In this document: piece after piece, positions 8,670-18,109 of the stretch
Position numbering within the stretch: the first letter of the stretch is position 1
How the letters are laid out: each line of letters opens with the position of its first letter
Assembly (NCBI RefSeq): GCF_001425045.1
Contig: NZ_LMDJ01000023.1
Coordinates: forward strand, 323,420-387,419
Direction of reading: 5' to 3'
From: Massilia sp. Root351
GTDB taxonomy: Bacteria; Pseudomonadota; Gammaproteobacteria; Burkholderiales; Burkholderiaceae_D
Length of the DNA stretch: 64,000 nucleotides
The notes under the pieces: model-generated
What the model saw: only the letters and a program-made list of their open reading frames with translations
Database searches by the model: none
What the model was told of the DNA's origin: nothing
Program-made: the position numbers and the translations under genes

Positions 8670-9652
8670 GACTCGGCTTCCTGCGTCAGGCTGATGCGGT
8701 TGCGGCCCATGTGCTTGGCCCGGTACAGCGCCGCGTCGGCGGTCGCCACCAACTGGGGCGGATCGGCCTCCGGCGCCGGCAGCGCGGTGGCGGCACCGAT
8801 GCTGACCGTGACGAACTGCTTCTCCGCGCCCAGGTTGGGCAGCTGCAGCCGCTCCACGCGGCAGCGTATGCGCTCGGCCACGATGGCCGCGCCTTTCAGC
8901 GACTGGTTGGGCAGGATCACCGCGAATTCCTCGCCGCCGTAGCGGGCCACCAGGTCGTTGGCGCGCATCTCGCTGGCCACCGCCGTGGCGATGCGCTGCA
9001 GGCATTCGTCCCCGCCCAGGTGGCCGTAGGCGTCGTTGTATTGCTTGAAGTTGTCGACATCGACCATCAGCAGCGACAGCGGCTGCTGCTGGCGCAAGGC
9101 GCGCTGCCACTCGGCGTGCAAGGTGCTGTCGAAGCAGCGGCGGTTGGCCAGCCCGGTCAGGCCGTCGCGCGTGGCCAGCTGCTCGAGCGCGATCTGGGCC
9201 TTCTTTTCGTCCGTCAGGTCGCGCAAGGTTTCCACCACCGCCACGATGGCGCCGTCGCCGTCGCGGATCGGGCTGGCGTCCACCGCCAGGTAGCGGCTGC
9301 GGCCAAGGCGCGGCATGTCGCACCAGTTTTCGGCGGTCAGGCTTGCTTCGTCCTCGGCGCGGCGCACGTGCAGGTCGTACAGGTGGCCGGCCTCGCCGCT
9401 GCGGCCCTGCACCACCAGGTCGGCCAGGGTGGGGCGCTGCTGGTGGTAAAAGCAGCGCCAGTGCTCGCAGCTGCCCAGCACCTCGCCGGCCTTGACCCCG
9501 GTAAGCCGCTCGCAGGCGCGGTTCCAGATCAGCACCCGCCCGTGCCCGTCCAGTACGAAGGTGGGGACCACCAGCAGCTCCATCAGCCTGAGCGCCAGGC
9601 CGTGCTGCGGGCCGGCCAGGGCCGGGTCGAACAGATGCAAAACCTGTGGCAT
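8666..9652 (-). CDS. PAS-GGDEF diguanylate cyclase
   Basis: The 328-residue cytoplasmic protein has an N-terminal PAS domain (about 15-150; FVLDGHGRVLIWNRACERLT) and a C-terminal GGDEF domain (about 165-325). The catalytic motif is intact as GGEEF at residues 239-243, and the DGLTGLANRRCF entry motif is present, so it probably makes c-di-GMP. A conserved CEHWRCFYHQQRP cluster in the PAS could bind a metal or cofactor, but this is speculative. The start is the ATG at 9652; longer readings of this frame run through the next gene and are artefacts. It lies 71 bp downstream of a histidine kinase gene on the same strand. Confidence 0.92.
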   Translation of the reverse strand: MPQVLHLFDPALAGPQHGLALRLMELLVVPTFVLDGHGRVLIWNRACERLTGVKAGEVLGSCEHWRCFYHQQRPTLADLVVQGRSGEAGHLYDLHVRRAEDEASLTAENWCDMPRLGRSRYLAVDASPIRDGDGAIVAVVETLRDLTDEKKAQIALEQLATRDGLTGLANRRCFDSTLHAEWQRALRQQQPLSLLMVDVDNFKQYNDAYGHLGGDECLQRIATAVASEMRANDLVARYGGEEFAVILPNQSLKGAAIVAERIRCRVERLQLPNLGAEKQFVTVSIGAATALPAPEADPPQLVATADAALYRAKHMGRNRISLTQEAES

Positions 9653-9723
9653 ACGATTCCTTTTTTGACCTGTTTTTACGTGCTTGTGGTTGATTGCGGT
9701 GCTGTTTATTGTGCTGCGGCAAG

Positions 9724-10500
9724 TCACCGCCTGGCTTGATGCGGAACAAAAGATGGCTGATTGGCCGCCTTGGCGGCCGTGGGGATGGAGATGGTCAGCG
9801 CGGTGCCCTGTCCGGGCGTGCTGGCCAGCACGAAGCAGCCGCCGGCGGCGGCCACGCGGTGTTCGATGCCGAGCAGGCCGCAGCCCCGGCGCGGCGGCCC
9901 TTCGCGCATGCCGACGCCGTTGTCGCGCACCGTCATGCTCAGCTCGTGGTCGTTGCGGCACAGCGCGATGCGCACTTCGGTGGCGCCGGCGTGGCGCGCG
10001 ATGTTGGACAGCGACTCCTGCAGCACGCGGAACACGGTGGCGTCGGCCGGGCAGGCGGCGTCGCTGCCGTACTGGGCCGACTCCAGCTGATAGTGTATGC
10101 CGTTGATGCGCGAGAATTCCGTCAGTTGGCGCTCCACGGCGCGCCGCAGCCCCTGTTCCAGCCCTACCGGCCGCAAGCCGTTGATGACGCCGCGCAGCGA
10201 ACGCACGGCGGCGTCGGTATGCGCCAGCAAGGTGGCCAGGTGAGGGCGCGCGGATGGCGGCATGCCGGGGTGGTTCTGCAGCGCCGCCAGTTCGATGTTC
10301 AGTGTCAGCAGGTTTTGCCCGAGGTCGTCGTGGATGTCGCCGGCGATGCGCATGCGCTCCTCGTGCAGCAGTACGGCGCCGCCCGCCCGGGCCGCTTCCA
10401 GCGCGCGTTCGAGCAGCTGGCAGCGCCACAGCAGCGCCAGCGAAATGGACGCCAGCAATACTGTGCAGGCACTCAGAATCTCCACATGGGATGCGGTCAT
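9724..10500 (-). CDS. NarX/DegS-type sensor histidine kinase (HisKA_3), orphan
   Basis: The protein is 258 residues long. A single N-terminal membrane segment (about 6-24) leads into a HisKA_3 dimerisation domain whose phospho-acceptor is H57 in RIAGDIHDDLGQNLLTLN. A HATPase_c domain follows, with VLQESLSNIARHAGA (N box) and DNGVGMREG. The ATG at 10500 is preferred over one 12 codons upstream because GGAGGG sits seven bases before it. No dedicated extracellular sensor domain is present. No NarL-type response regulator lies nearby, so its partner is elsewhere. The cyclase gene downstream may share its transcript. Confidence 0.88.
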   Translation of the reverse strand: MTASHVEILSACTVLLASISLALLWRCQLLERALEAARAGGAVLLHEERMRIAGDIHDDLGQNLLTLNIELAALQNHPGMPPSARPHLATLLAHTDAAVRSLRGVINGLRPVGLEQGLRRAVERQLTEFSRINGIHYQLESAQYGSDAACPADATVFRVLQESLSNIARHAGATEVRIALCRNDHELSMTVRDNGVGMREGPPRRGCGLLGIEHRVAAAGGCFVLASTPGQGTALTISIPTAAKAANQPSFVPHQARR

Positions 10501-10639
10501 GGCAGGCCCTCCAGCTGTCGGAACAGCTCTGAACATATCCTGAACGCAATTAATGCACTTTGTTAAATATCAAACTGTCAATCGGATATGCCGTATGGCT
10601 AACATTTTTTCCACACTTTATGGCAGCGCCGCTTTCGGC

Positions 10640-10645
10640 TATAAT
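10640..10645 (+). promoter_or_regulatory. Candidate -10 box for queE
   Basis: A perfect TATAAT hexamer lies 27 bases before the GTG chosen as the queE start. No good -35 is visible at 16-18 bp (the bases are tttatg). The location between the divergent histidine kinase and queE genes and the match to consensus are the only evidence. Confidence 0.4.
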
Positions 10646-10672
10646 TGAAGGTTGACTATCGGGTTAATCATC

Positions 10673-11308
10673 GTGACTTACAGCATCAAAGAGATTTTCT
10701 ACACCTTGCAAGGCGAGGGCGCCCACGCCGGCCGTCCCGCGGTGTTCTGCCGCTTTGCGGGCTGCAATCTGTGGACCGGCCGAGAGAGCGACCGCGCCAC
10801 GGCGGTCTGCCAGTTCTGCGATACCGACTTCGTCGGCACGGACGGCGAACGGGGCGGCAAGTTCGCCACGCCGGAGGCCTTGGCCGGGGTGATCAACAGC
10901 CTATGGCCGGAGACCTATCCAGCCAGCAAGTATGTGGTGTTTACCGGCGGCGAGCCCTTGCTGCAGCTGGACCCGGCCCTGATCGCAGCGATGCACGCGG
11001 CGGGCTTTGAGATTGCGATTGAAACCAACGGTACCTTGCCGGTGCCAGAAGGCGTGGACTGGATCTGCGTGAGCCCGAAAATGGGTTCCAGGCTGGTGGT
11101 CCACAAAGGCAACGAGATCAAGGTTGTGATCCCGCAGAAGGACCAGGACCTGGCCGCCTATGAAGGCCTGGACTTCGAGAACTTCTTCGTCCAGCCCATG
11201 GACGGCCCGCTGGCCGAATTCAACACCACGCTGGCGATCGAAACCTGCAAGCGCAATCCGAAATGGAAACTGAGCCTGCAAACACATAAACTGCTGCAAA
11301 TACCTTAA
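10673..11308 (+). CDS. queE: 7-carboxy-7-deazaguanine synthase
   Basis: QueE is the radical SAM enzyme that converts 6-carboxytetrahydropterin to 7-carboxy-7-deazaguanine in queuosine biosynthesis. The cluster-binding cysteines follow the spacing typical of one QueE group: C31-x14-C46-x2-C49. The N-terminal YSIKEIFYTLQGEGAHAGRP and the GGEP motif (FTGGEPLLQL) are also typical. The length of 211 residues fits the family. A GTG start at 10673 is chosen because a TATAAT box lies just upstream and an earlier TTG would leave no room for a ribosome site. queD follows after 8 bp, placing two successive pathway steps together. Confidence 0.94.
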   Translation: MTYSIKEIFYTLQGEGAHAGRPAVFCRFAGCNLWTGRESDRATAVCQFCDTDFVGTDGERGGKFATPEALAGVINSLWPETYPASKYVVFTGGEPLLQLDPALIAAMHAAGFEIAIETNGTLPVPEGVDWICVSPKMGSRLVVHKGNEIKVVIPQKDQDLAAYEGLDFENFFVQPMDGPLAEFNTTLAIETCKRNPKWKLSLQTHKLLQIP

Positions 11309-11316
11309 GAATCAAT

Positions 11317-11763
11317 ATGCTGACCATCACCCGTAAACTGGAATTCGACGCAGGCCACCGCATTCCGGACCACAAAAGCCAGTGCCGCAACCTGCATGGC
11401 CACCGCTACACGCTCGAAATCACGCTCACCGGCCAGGTGATCAACGCCGAAGGCAATTCCGACAACGGCATGATCATGGACTTTTCGGACGTGAAGACCA
11501 TCGCCAAGGAACACCTGGTGGACGTCTGGGACCACGCCTTCCTGGTCTACGAGAAGGACAGCGCGGTCAAGGAGTTCCTGGCTTCGCTGCCGAACCACAA
11601 GACCGTGGTGATCGACCGCATTCCGACCGTGGAAAACCTGGCGGCGGTGGCCTTCGACATCCTGAAAGCAGCTTTCAAGGACCGCTACGGCACAGGCCTG
11701 CACCTGCACAAGCTGGTGCTGCACGAAACCCCTAACTGCTGGGCAGAGATCACCGATGCCTGA
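11317..11763 (+). CDS. queD: 6-carboxytetrahydropterin synthase
   Basis: QueD converts dihydroneopterin triphosphate to 6-carboxytetrahydropterin, the substrate of QueE encoded just upstream. The 148-residue protein shows zinc ligands H14, H27 and H29 (FDAGHRIPD and NLHGHRY) and the catalytic C23. DFSDVK, DHAFLVYEKD and the PTVENLA helix follow, and a final Glu lies in LHETPNCWAEI. Its 3' end overlaps the start of tadA by eight bases, so queE-queD-tadA reads as one operon of tRNA wobble-base modification enzymes. Confidence 0.95.
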   Translation: MLTITRKLEFDAGHRIPDHKSQCRNLHGHRYTLEITLTGQVINAEGNSDNGMIMDFSDVKTIAKEHLVDVWDHAFLVYEKDSAVKEFLASLPNHKTVVIDRIPTVENLAAVAFDILKAAFKDRYGTGLHLHKLVLHETPNCWAEITDA

Positions 11764-12298
11764 TTTGCAGGCGCCCGCCGCACTGGCCGGGCCGCTGCCC
11801 ACGGCGGCTGTGCAGCCGGCTGACGAGGCCTTCATGCGCGAAGCGCTGGAACAGGCGCAAAGGGCCTGGGACGAGGGCGAAGTGCCGGTGGGCGCCGTCG
11901 TCGTCAAGGACGGCGTGGTCATCGCGCGCGGCTACAACCAGCCTATCGGCAAGCACGACCCCACCGCGCACGCGGAGATCGTGGCGCTGCGCGCCGCCGC
12001 CGAAGTGCTCGGCAATTACCGCCTGCCGGGCTGCGAGTTGTACGTGACCCTGGAACCGTGCGTGATGTGTTCCGGCGCGATGATGCACGCGCGCCTGGCC
12101 CGCATCGTCTACGGCGCGCCCGACCCCAAGACCGGCGCCTGCGGCTCGGTGGTTAACCTGTTCGAGCAGGAGCGGCTCAATCATCACGCCCGGACCGTGG
12201 GCGGAGTGCTGGCCGATGATTGCGCCGGCATGCTGAAGAGCTTTTTCGCTGCCCGCCGCGCTGCGGCCTCGGCGGCACGCAAGGCGGCTGCGGAGTAA
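11756..12298 (+). CDS. tadA: tRNA-specific adenosine deaminase
   Basis: TadA deaminates A34 to inosine in the tRNA-Arg(ACG) anticodon. The 180-residue protein has the deaminase zinc site H72-A-E74 (with catalytic Glu74) and P-C102-V-M-C105, plus the family GACGSVVNLF segment. The first 20 residues are an unconserved Ala/Pro-rich extension. An internal ATG at 11834 (MREALEQAQRA) would remove it and give a more standard length, but the overlap with queD favours 11756. Together with queE and queD this makes a tRNA wobble-modification operon. Confidence 0.94.
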   Translation: MPDLQAPAALAGPLPTAAVQPADEAFMREALEQAQRAWDEGEVPVGAVVVKDGVVIARGYNQPIGKHDPTAHAEIVALRAAAEVLGNYRLPGCELYVTLEPCVMCSGAMMHARLARIVYGAPDPKTGACGSVVNLFEQERLNHHARTVGGVLADDCAGMLKSFFAARRAAASAARKAAAE

Positions 12299-12419
12299 GG
12301 GTCCTGTGGAGTAAAAGCCACTACCTGCGGCGCTCTCCGCATTGGTGTTCCCCCTGCTCAGCGGTTGGTGCTATGCTGGTGCAAACGGCAAGAGGCATTA
12401 CCCGTAAGCAGGAGATTCA

Positions 12420-13232
12420 ATGCGGTCCCCCAAACAAATAGAAGATGAGGGCGCGCCTGGCGCGGTGCGCCTCGCCCTGGAGTTGCGCGCGCCCTGGGAA
12501 TTGGGCGCGGCCTTCGCGGCCTACCCCTTCGCCCGCCTGGCGCCCGCCGGCGATGGCCACCCCGTCATGGTATTTCCCGGCCTGGCGGCAGGCGACACCA
12601 CCACCATCATTTTAAGGCGCTTCCTGGCCGACCGCGGCTACGATACCTATGGCTGGGAGCAGGGCCTGAACTTCGGTCCCAAGCCGGGCGTGCTGGAAGC
12701 CTGTGTCGCGCGCATTGAACAAATCCATGAGAGCACCGGCCGCAAGGTCAGCCTGGTCGGCTGGAGCCTGGGCGGCGTGTATGCGCGCGAAGTCGCCAAG
12801 ATGCTGCCGGAGAAGGTGCGCCTGGTGGTCACCATGGGCTCGCCCTTCACCGGCCACCCCAAGGCCACCAATGCCTGGCGCGTGTACCAGCTGGTAACGG
12901 GCGAAAAGCGCATCGATGCGGCGCGTTTCGCGACGCTGAAGCGGCGCCCGCCGGTGCCCACCACCTCCATTTTCAGCCGCACCGACGGCGTGGTCGCCTG
13001 GCAGTGCAGCATGGAGGAGGAGACGGCGGACTCGGAGAACATCGAAGTGCATGCCAGCCATTTCGGCATGGGTGCCAACCCCAGCGCGCTGTTCGCCGTT
13101 GCCGACCGGCTGGCGCAGCCGGAAGGGCAATGGTCCCGTTTCGACCGCGTGGCGCACACCGGGATCAAGAAGCTGCTGTATCTCGATCCCCAGCGTACGC
13201 CGTTCTTCCAAAACCTTTTTGGACTGTACTGA
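12420..13232 (+). CDS. Alpha/beta hydrolase (esterase/lipase-like)
   Basis: The 270-residue cytoplasmic protein carries the nucleophile elbow GWSLGG (Ser about residue 116, in VSLVGWSLGGVYARE) preceded by an oxyanion-region motif VMVFPGLAAGD. A conserved MGSPFTG and a late HASHFGMG, which could supply the catalytic His, follow. An AGGAG ribosome site stands eight bases before the ATG. It belongs to a family of hypothetical proteins with a PGAP1/lipase-like fold; the substrate is unknown. A second, unrelated-looking alpha/beta hydrolase starts three bases downstream of its stop. Confidence 0.82.
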   Translation: MRSPKQIEDEGAPGAVRLALELRAPWELGAAFAAYPFARLAPAGDGHPVMVFPGLAAGDTTTIILRRFLADRGYDTYGWEQGLNFGPKPGVLEACVARIEQIHESTGRKVSLVGWSLGGVYAREVAKMLPEKVRLVVTMGSPFTGHPKATNAWRVYQLVTGEKRIDAARFATLKRRPPVPTTSIFSRTDGVVAWQCSMEEETADSENIEVHASHFGMGANPSALFAVADRLAQPEGQWSRFDRVAHTGIKKLLYLDPQRTPFFQNLFGLY

Positions 13233-13234
13233 TC

Positions 13235-14146
13235 ATGCCTACCGCCCTCGCCAACGGCATCACCATCGCCTACGAAACTTCCGGAGATCCAGCCGGCCCG
13301 CCGGTGCTGCTGATCATGGGGCTGGGCATGCAGCTGATTTCGTGGCCGCAGGAGTTCGTGGACGGCCTGGTGGCGCGCGGCTGCCACGTCATCCGCTACG
13401 ACAACCGCGACTGCGGCCTGTCCACCAAGTTCGACGGCGCGGGCGTGCCGAATCTGCCGCTGTCTTACCTGAAGAATATCGTCGGCTGGCCGCTGCGGCC
13501 GGCCTACACGCTGGACGACATGGCGGACGACGCGCACGGCCTGCTGGACCACCTGCAGGTGCCGCAGGCGCATGTGATCGGCGTTTCCATGGGCGGCATG
13601 ATTGCCCAGGTATTCGCGGCGCGGCATGCCCGGCGCACGCTGAGCCTTACCTCCATCATGTCGAGCAGCGGCAGGCGCGGCCTGCCGGGGCCGACCCGCG
13701 CGGCGCGCAAGTCGCTGCTGACGCCTGCGCCGGCGGGCGGCACGCGCGAGCAGCTGGTGGCGCACCTGGTCGACACCTTCCGTGTGATCGGCAGTCCGGG
13801 GTTCCCGATACCCGAACATGAGCTGAGGGCGCGCATCGCCCGCACGCTGGACCGCAGCGTGTGCCCGGCCGGCGTGGCCCGGCAGCTGGTGGCCATTGCC
13901 GCCAACGGCGACCGCAGCCACCTGCTCAAGCAGATCCGCAAACCTGCCCTGGTGATACACGGCGCCAGCGATCCGCTGGTGCCGGTAGCCTGCGGCATCG
14001 ACACCGCCAGCCAGATCGCCGGCGCCGCGCTGCACATCATTGAGGGCATGGGCCACGACCTGCCGCCGCAGCTGATAGGCCGGCTGCTCGCCTTGATCGA
14101 TCCGCACGTGCAAGGTAAGATGGCCCGGCATTCCCAGGCTGCCTGA
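13235..14146 (+). CDS. Alpha/beta hydrolase
   Basis: This 303-residue protein is a classic alpha/beta hydrolase. It has the oxyanion segment LLIMGLGMQL, the strand-turn YDNRDCGLS, the nucleophile elbow GVSMGG (Ser about 116), the acid in GASDPLVPV and the histidine in IEGMGHDLP. It resembles the haloperoxidase/epoxide-hydrolase-like branch often annotated simply as hydrolase. The ATG at 13235 follows the stop of the preceding hydrolase by two bases, so they are co-transcribed. No pathway can be deduced. Confidence 0.85.
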   Translation: MPTALANGITIAYETSGDPAGPPVLLIMGLGMQLISWPQEFVDGLVARGCHVIRYDNRDCGLSTKFDGAGVPNLPLSYLKNIVGWPLRPAYTLDDMADDAHGLLDHLQVPQAHVIGVSMGGMIAQVFAARHARRTLSLTSIMSSSGRRGLPGPTRAARKSLLTPAPAGGTREQLVAHLVDTFRVIGSPGFPIPEHELRARIARTLDRSVCPAGVARQLVAIAANGDRSHLLKQIRKPALVIHGASDPLVPVACGIDTASQIAGAALHIIEGMGHDLPPQLIGRLLALIDPHVQGKMARHSQAA

Positions 14147-14178
14147 ACGCCTGGGTGCGTACCTTGGGCTGAATCGAT

Positions 14179-15108
14179 TTGAGTACTTCAAAAGCAGGGA
14201 AGGGCGTTGGTATCGCGATCGCGGCGCCGGGCGGCTATGCGCTGGATGAAGCGCTGCTGGCGCGCGGTATTGCGCGCATGGAAGCGCAGGGCTTTGTGGT
14301 CCACAATTATTATGAGCCGGAGCTGAAGTTCCAGCGTTTCGGCGGCACGGACCAGGCGCGCCTGGCCCAGCTGAACGCGGCGGCGGCCGATCCCGAAGTG
14401 CAAGTGGTGATGGCGCTGCGCGGCTCCTACGGCATCAGCCGCATCCTGCCGCAAATCGACTTCCGCGCCATGGCCGACAGCGGCAAGCTGTTCGTCGGCT
14501 ACAGCGATTTCACCGCTTTCCATATGGGCTTGATGCAGGCCACCGGCGCCATCAGCTTCGCCGGCCCGATGATCTGCGACGATTTCATCCGCGACGAGCC
14601 GGTGGACTACACGCTGAAGCAGCTGTGGAACTGCCTGCGCGGCCCGGCCCACTCGGTGCGCGGCAGCGCCGCCGGCAATCCGGCGGTGGACGTGAGCGGC
14701 AAACTGTGGGGCGGCAACCTGGCCATGCTGGTGCACCTGCTGGGCACGCCGTATTTCGCGCAAGTTCAGGACGGCATCCTGTTCGTCGAGGACATCAACG
14801 AACACCCTTACCGCATCGAGCGCATGCTGCTGCAGTTGCTGCACGCCGGCGTGCTGGACAAGCAAAAGGCGCTGGTGCTGGGCGACGTGTCCGGCTACAA
14901 GCTGGCGGCATTCGACAACGGTTACGACTTCGACGCTATGCTGGCCTACATGCGTTCGCGGCTGCCGATACCGGTGCTGACCGGGCTGCCATTCGGGCAC
15001 ATCAAGCAGCGCTGCACCTTGCCGTTCGGCGCGCAGGCGCATCTGGTGTCGGATGCAGAAGGCTTCGATTTGACCGCGAGCGGCTACCCCACGCTGGGGC
15101 ATGGCTGA
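14179..15108 (+). CDS. ldcA: Muramoyltetrapeptide (LD-) carboxypeptidase, S66 family
   Basis: LdcA removes the terminal D-Ala from muramoyl tetrapeptides during cytoplasmic peptidoglycan recycling. The 309-residue protein shows the S66 signatures: nucleophile region RGSYGISRILPQID, GYSDFTAF, the acid in LFVEDINEHPYRIE and the late histidine in FGHIKQRCTLPFGAQ. The start is a TTG at 14179, 32 bp after the hydrolase gene. The last codons form the left arm of a 16-bp inverted repeat that spans the stop codon (see the entry at 15091). Confidence 0.92.
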   Translation: MSTSKAGKGVGIAIAAPGGYALDEALLARGIARMEAQGFVVHNYYEPELKFQRFGGTDQARLAQLNAAAADPEVQVVMALRGSYGISRILPQIDFRAMADSGKLFVGYSDFTAFHMGLMQATGAISFAGPMICDDFIRDEPVDYTLKQLWNCLRGPAHSVRGSAAGNPAVDVSGKLWGGNLAMLVHLLGTPYFAQVQDGILFVEDINEHPYRIERMLLQLLHAGVLDKQKALVLGDVSGYKLAAFDNGYDFDAMLAYMRSRLPIPVLTGLPFGHIKQRCTLPFGAQAHLVSDAEGFDLTASGYPTLGHG

Positions 15109-15129
15109 TATCGAGCCATGCCCCAGCGT
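15091..15129. repeat. Perfect 16-bp inverted repeat across the ldcA stop
   Basis: The arms acgctggggcatggct (15091-15106) and agccatgccccagcgt (15114-15129) are exact reverse complements around a 7-base loop (gatatcg). The left arm is coding for the LdcA C terminus, and the TGA stop (15106-15108) sits at the loop. The stem would be very stable but no T-run follows, so it is not a standard intrinsic terminator. It may protect the mRNA 3' end or mark an old inverted duplication. Confidence 0.85.
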
Positions 15130-15219
15130 AGTATCAACCTGGAAAAAGAAATGGCGACCGTGCGGGCTACTGTGGAAGCCATGCGCTCAAGCTATGTGAC
15201 CATGGAAGACTTGGTGTGA
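15118..15219 (+). pseudogene. 33-codon reading frame, probable gene remnant
   Basis: An ATG created by the right arm of the inverted repeat opens a 33-codon frame whose body reads NLEKEMATVRATVEAMRSSY followed by VTMEDLV. This resembles the N-terminal coiled region of small hypothetical or phage-type proteins that normally continue for 50 or more residues after the E-D-L segment. No convincing ribosome site precedes it. I read it as a truncated remnant in the spacer before ybiT. The identification rests on general resemblance only. Confidence 0.3.
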
Positions 15220-15276
15220 GTTGGCTGCTGTCTGCTTCGTTGCCCGGTACGTCAACTGAGCTCAGCTGAGCCTTGG

Positions 15277-15305
15277 CTGACGCTGAGTTCATAGAGTGGT
15301 AAAAT
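15277..15305 (+). promoter_or_regulatory. Candidate sigma-70 promoter for ybiT
   Basis: CTGACG (15277-15282) and TAAAAT (15300-15305) are separated by 17 bp, a normal sigma-70 geometry with four and five matches to consensus. The predicted transcription start, near 15312, lies about 30 bases before the GTG start of the ABC-F gene. Confidence 0.5.
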
Positions 15306-15343
15306 GTCAGGTTGTGAATTTACCGCTTTAAGGGCCTTCAGAC

Positions 15344-16945
<1,602 letters not shown>

Positions 16946-16957
16946 TCCAAGAGCACC

Positions 16958-18109
16958 ATGCAACAGACTCTCGCCATCAAGCCAGTCGAGTACGAGCACC
17001 CGCAACAGGGAACCAGCTGCGTTGCGCATGCCTGGGCACGTACGCCAGCCACTCCCAGCGCGGAAGAACGCGTTGCCCTCAAGGAGCGCATCAAGCGCCT
17101 GCTGAAAGAAAAAGAAGCAGTGCTGGTTGCGCACTACTATGTCGATGCGGACCTGCAGGACCTGGCCGAGGAAACCGGCGGCTGCGTGTCGGACTCGCTG
17201 GAGATGGCCCGTTTCGGCCGCGACCACCCTGCCAAGACCCTGGTGGTGGCGGGCGTGCGCTTCATGGGCGAGACGGCGAAAATCCTCAGTCCCGAGAAGA
17301 CCATCCTGATGCCGGACCTGGACGCGACCTGTTCGCTGGACCTGGGCTGCCCGGCCGACGAGTTCACCGCCTTTTGCGACCAGCATCCGGACCGCACGGT
17401 GGTGGTGTACGCCAACACCAGCGCCGCCGTGAAAGCGCGCGCCGACTGGATGGTGACCTCGTCGATCGGCCTGGACATCGTCAAGCACCTGCACCAGCAG
17501 GGCAAGAAAATCCTGTGGGCGCCGGACAAGCATCTGGGCTCCTACATCCAGAAGCAGACCGGGGCCGACATGCTGCTGTGGCAGGGCTCCTGCCTGGTGC
17601 ACGATGAATTCAAGGGCGTGGAACTGGACCTGCTGAAGGCCGAATATCCGAACGCCAAGGTGTTGGTGCATCCGGAATCGCCGGCCAATGTGGTGGAACA
17701 GGCCGACGTGGTAGGTTCCACGTCGCAGATGATCGCCGCCGCCGTCAACCTGGACGCCGACACCTTCATCGTCGCCACCGACAACGGCATCCTGCACAAG
17801 ATGCGCGCCGCCGCGCCGGGCAAGACCTTCATCGAAGCGCCGACAGCCGGCAACAGCGCCACCTGCAAGAGCTGCGCGCACTGCCCGTGGATGGCCATGA
17901 ACGGCCTGCAGAACCTGGCCGATGTGCTCGGCGGTACCGCAGGCGGGAACATGAAGAACGAAATCCACGTCGACCCTGCGGTCGGCCTGCAGGCCAAGCG
18001 TTCCATCGACCGCATGCTGGACTTCGCAGCAGCCAAGAAAGCCAAGGTTGCGCCAAGCGCGGACCTGGCGCAGGAAGGCAAACTGTTCCAGGGGATAGGA
18101 CCGGCATGA
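16958..18109 (+). CDS. nadA: Quinolinate synthase
   Basis: NadA condenses iminoaspartate with dihydroxyacetone phosphate to quinolinate, the first committed NAD precursor, using a [4Fe-4S] cluster. The 383-residue protein has the family motifs VAHYYVDADLQDLAEETGG, GVRFMGETAKILSPEK and the cysteine-rich CKSCAHCPWMAMN near residue 306. The length fits the longer NadA class. Its stop overlaps the start of nadC by four bases (ATGA, 18106-18109). nadB is not in the window. Confidence 0.96.
   Translation: MQQTLAIKPVEYEHPQQGTSCVAHAWARTPATPSAEERVALKERIKRLLKEKEAVLVAHYYVDADLQDLAEETGGCVSDSLEMARFGRDHPAKTLVVAGVRFMGETAKILSPEKTILMPDLDATCSLDLGCPADEFTAFCDQHPDRTVVVYANTSAAVKARADWMVTSSIGLDIVKHLHQQGKKILWAPDKHLGSYIQKQTGADMLLWQGSCLVHDEFKGVELDLLKAEYPNAKVLVHPESPANVVEQADVVGSTSQMIAAAVNLDADTFIVATDNGILHKMRAAAPGKTFIEAPTAGNSATCKSCAHCPWMAMNGLQNLADVLGGTAGGNMKNEIHVDPAVGLQAKRSIDRMLDFAAAKKAKVAPSADLAQEGKLFQGIGPA

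Noticed and set aside
6915..9749. A 944-codon minus-strand frame across the metzincin and cyclase genes
   Set aside because: It has very high Arg/Pro/Ala content, no motif, and lies in another frame of two clear genes.
9653..10549. A fused kinase-cyclase protein from one long minus-strand frame ending at 8666
   Set aside because: The part upstream of 9652 is Arg/Pro-rich and overlaps the histidine kinase in another frame; the cyclase has its own ATG and PAS start.
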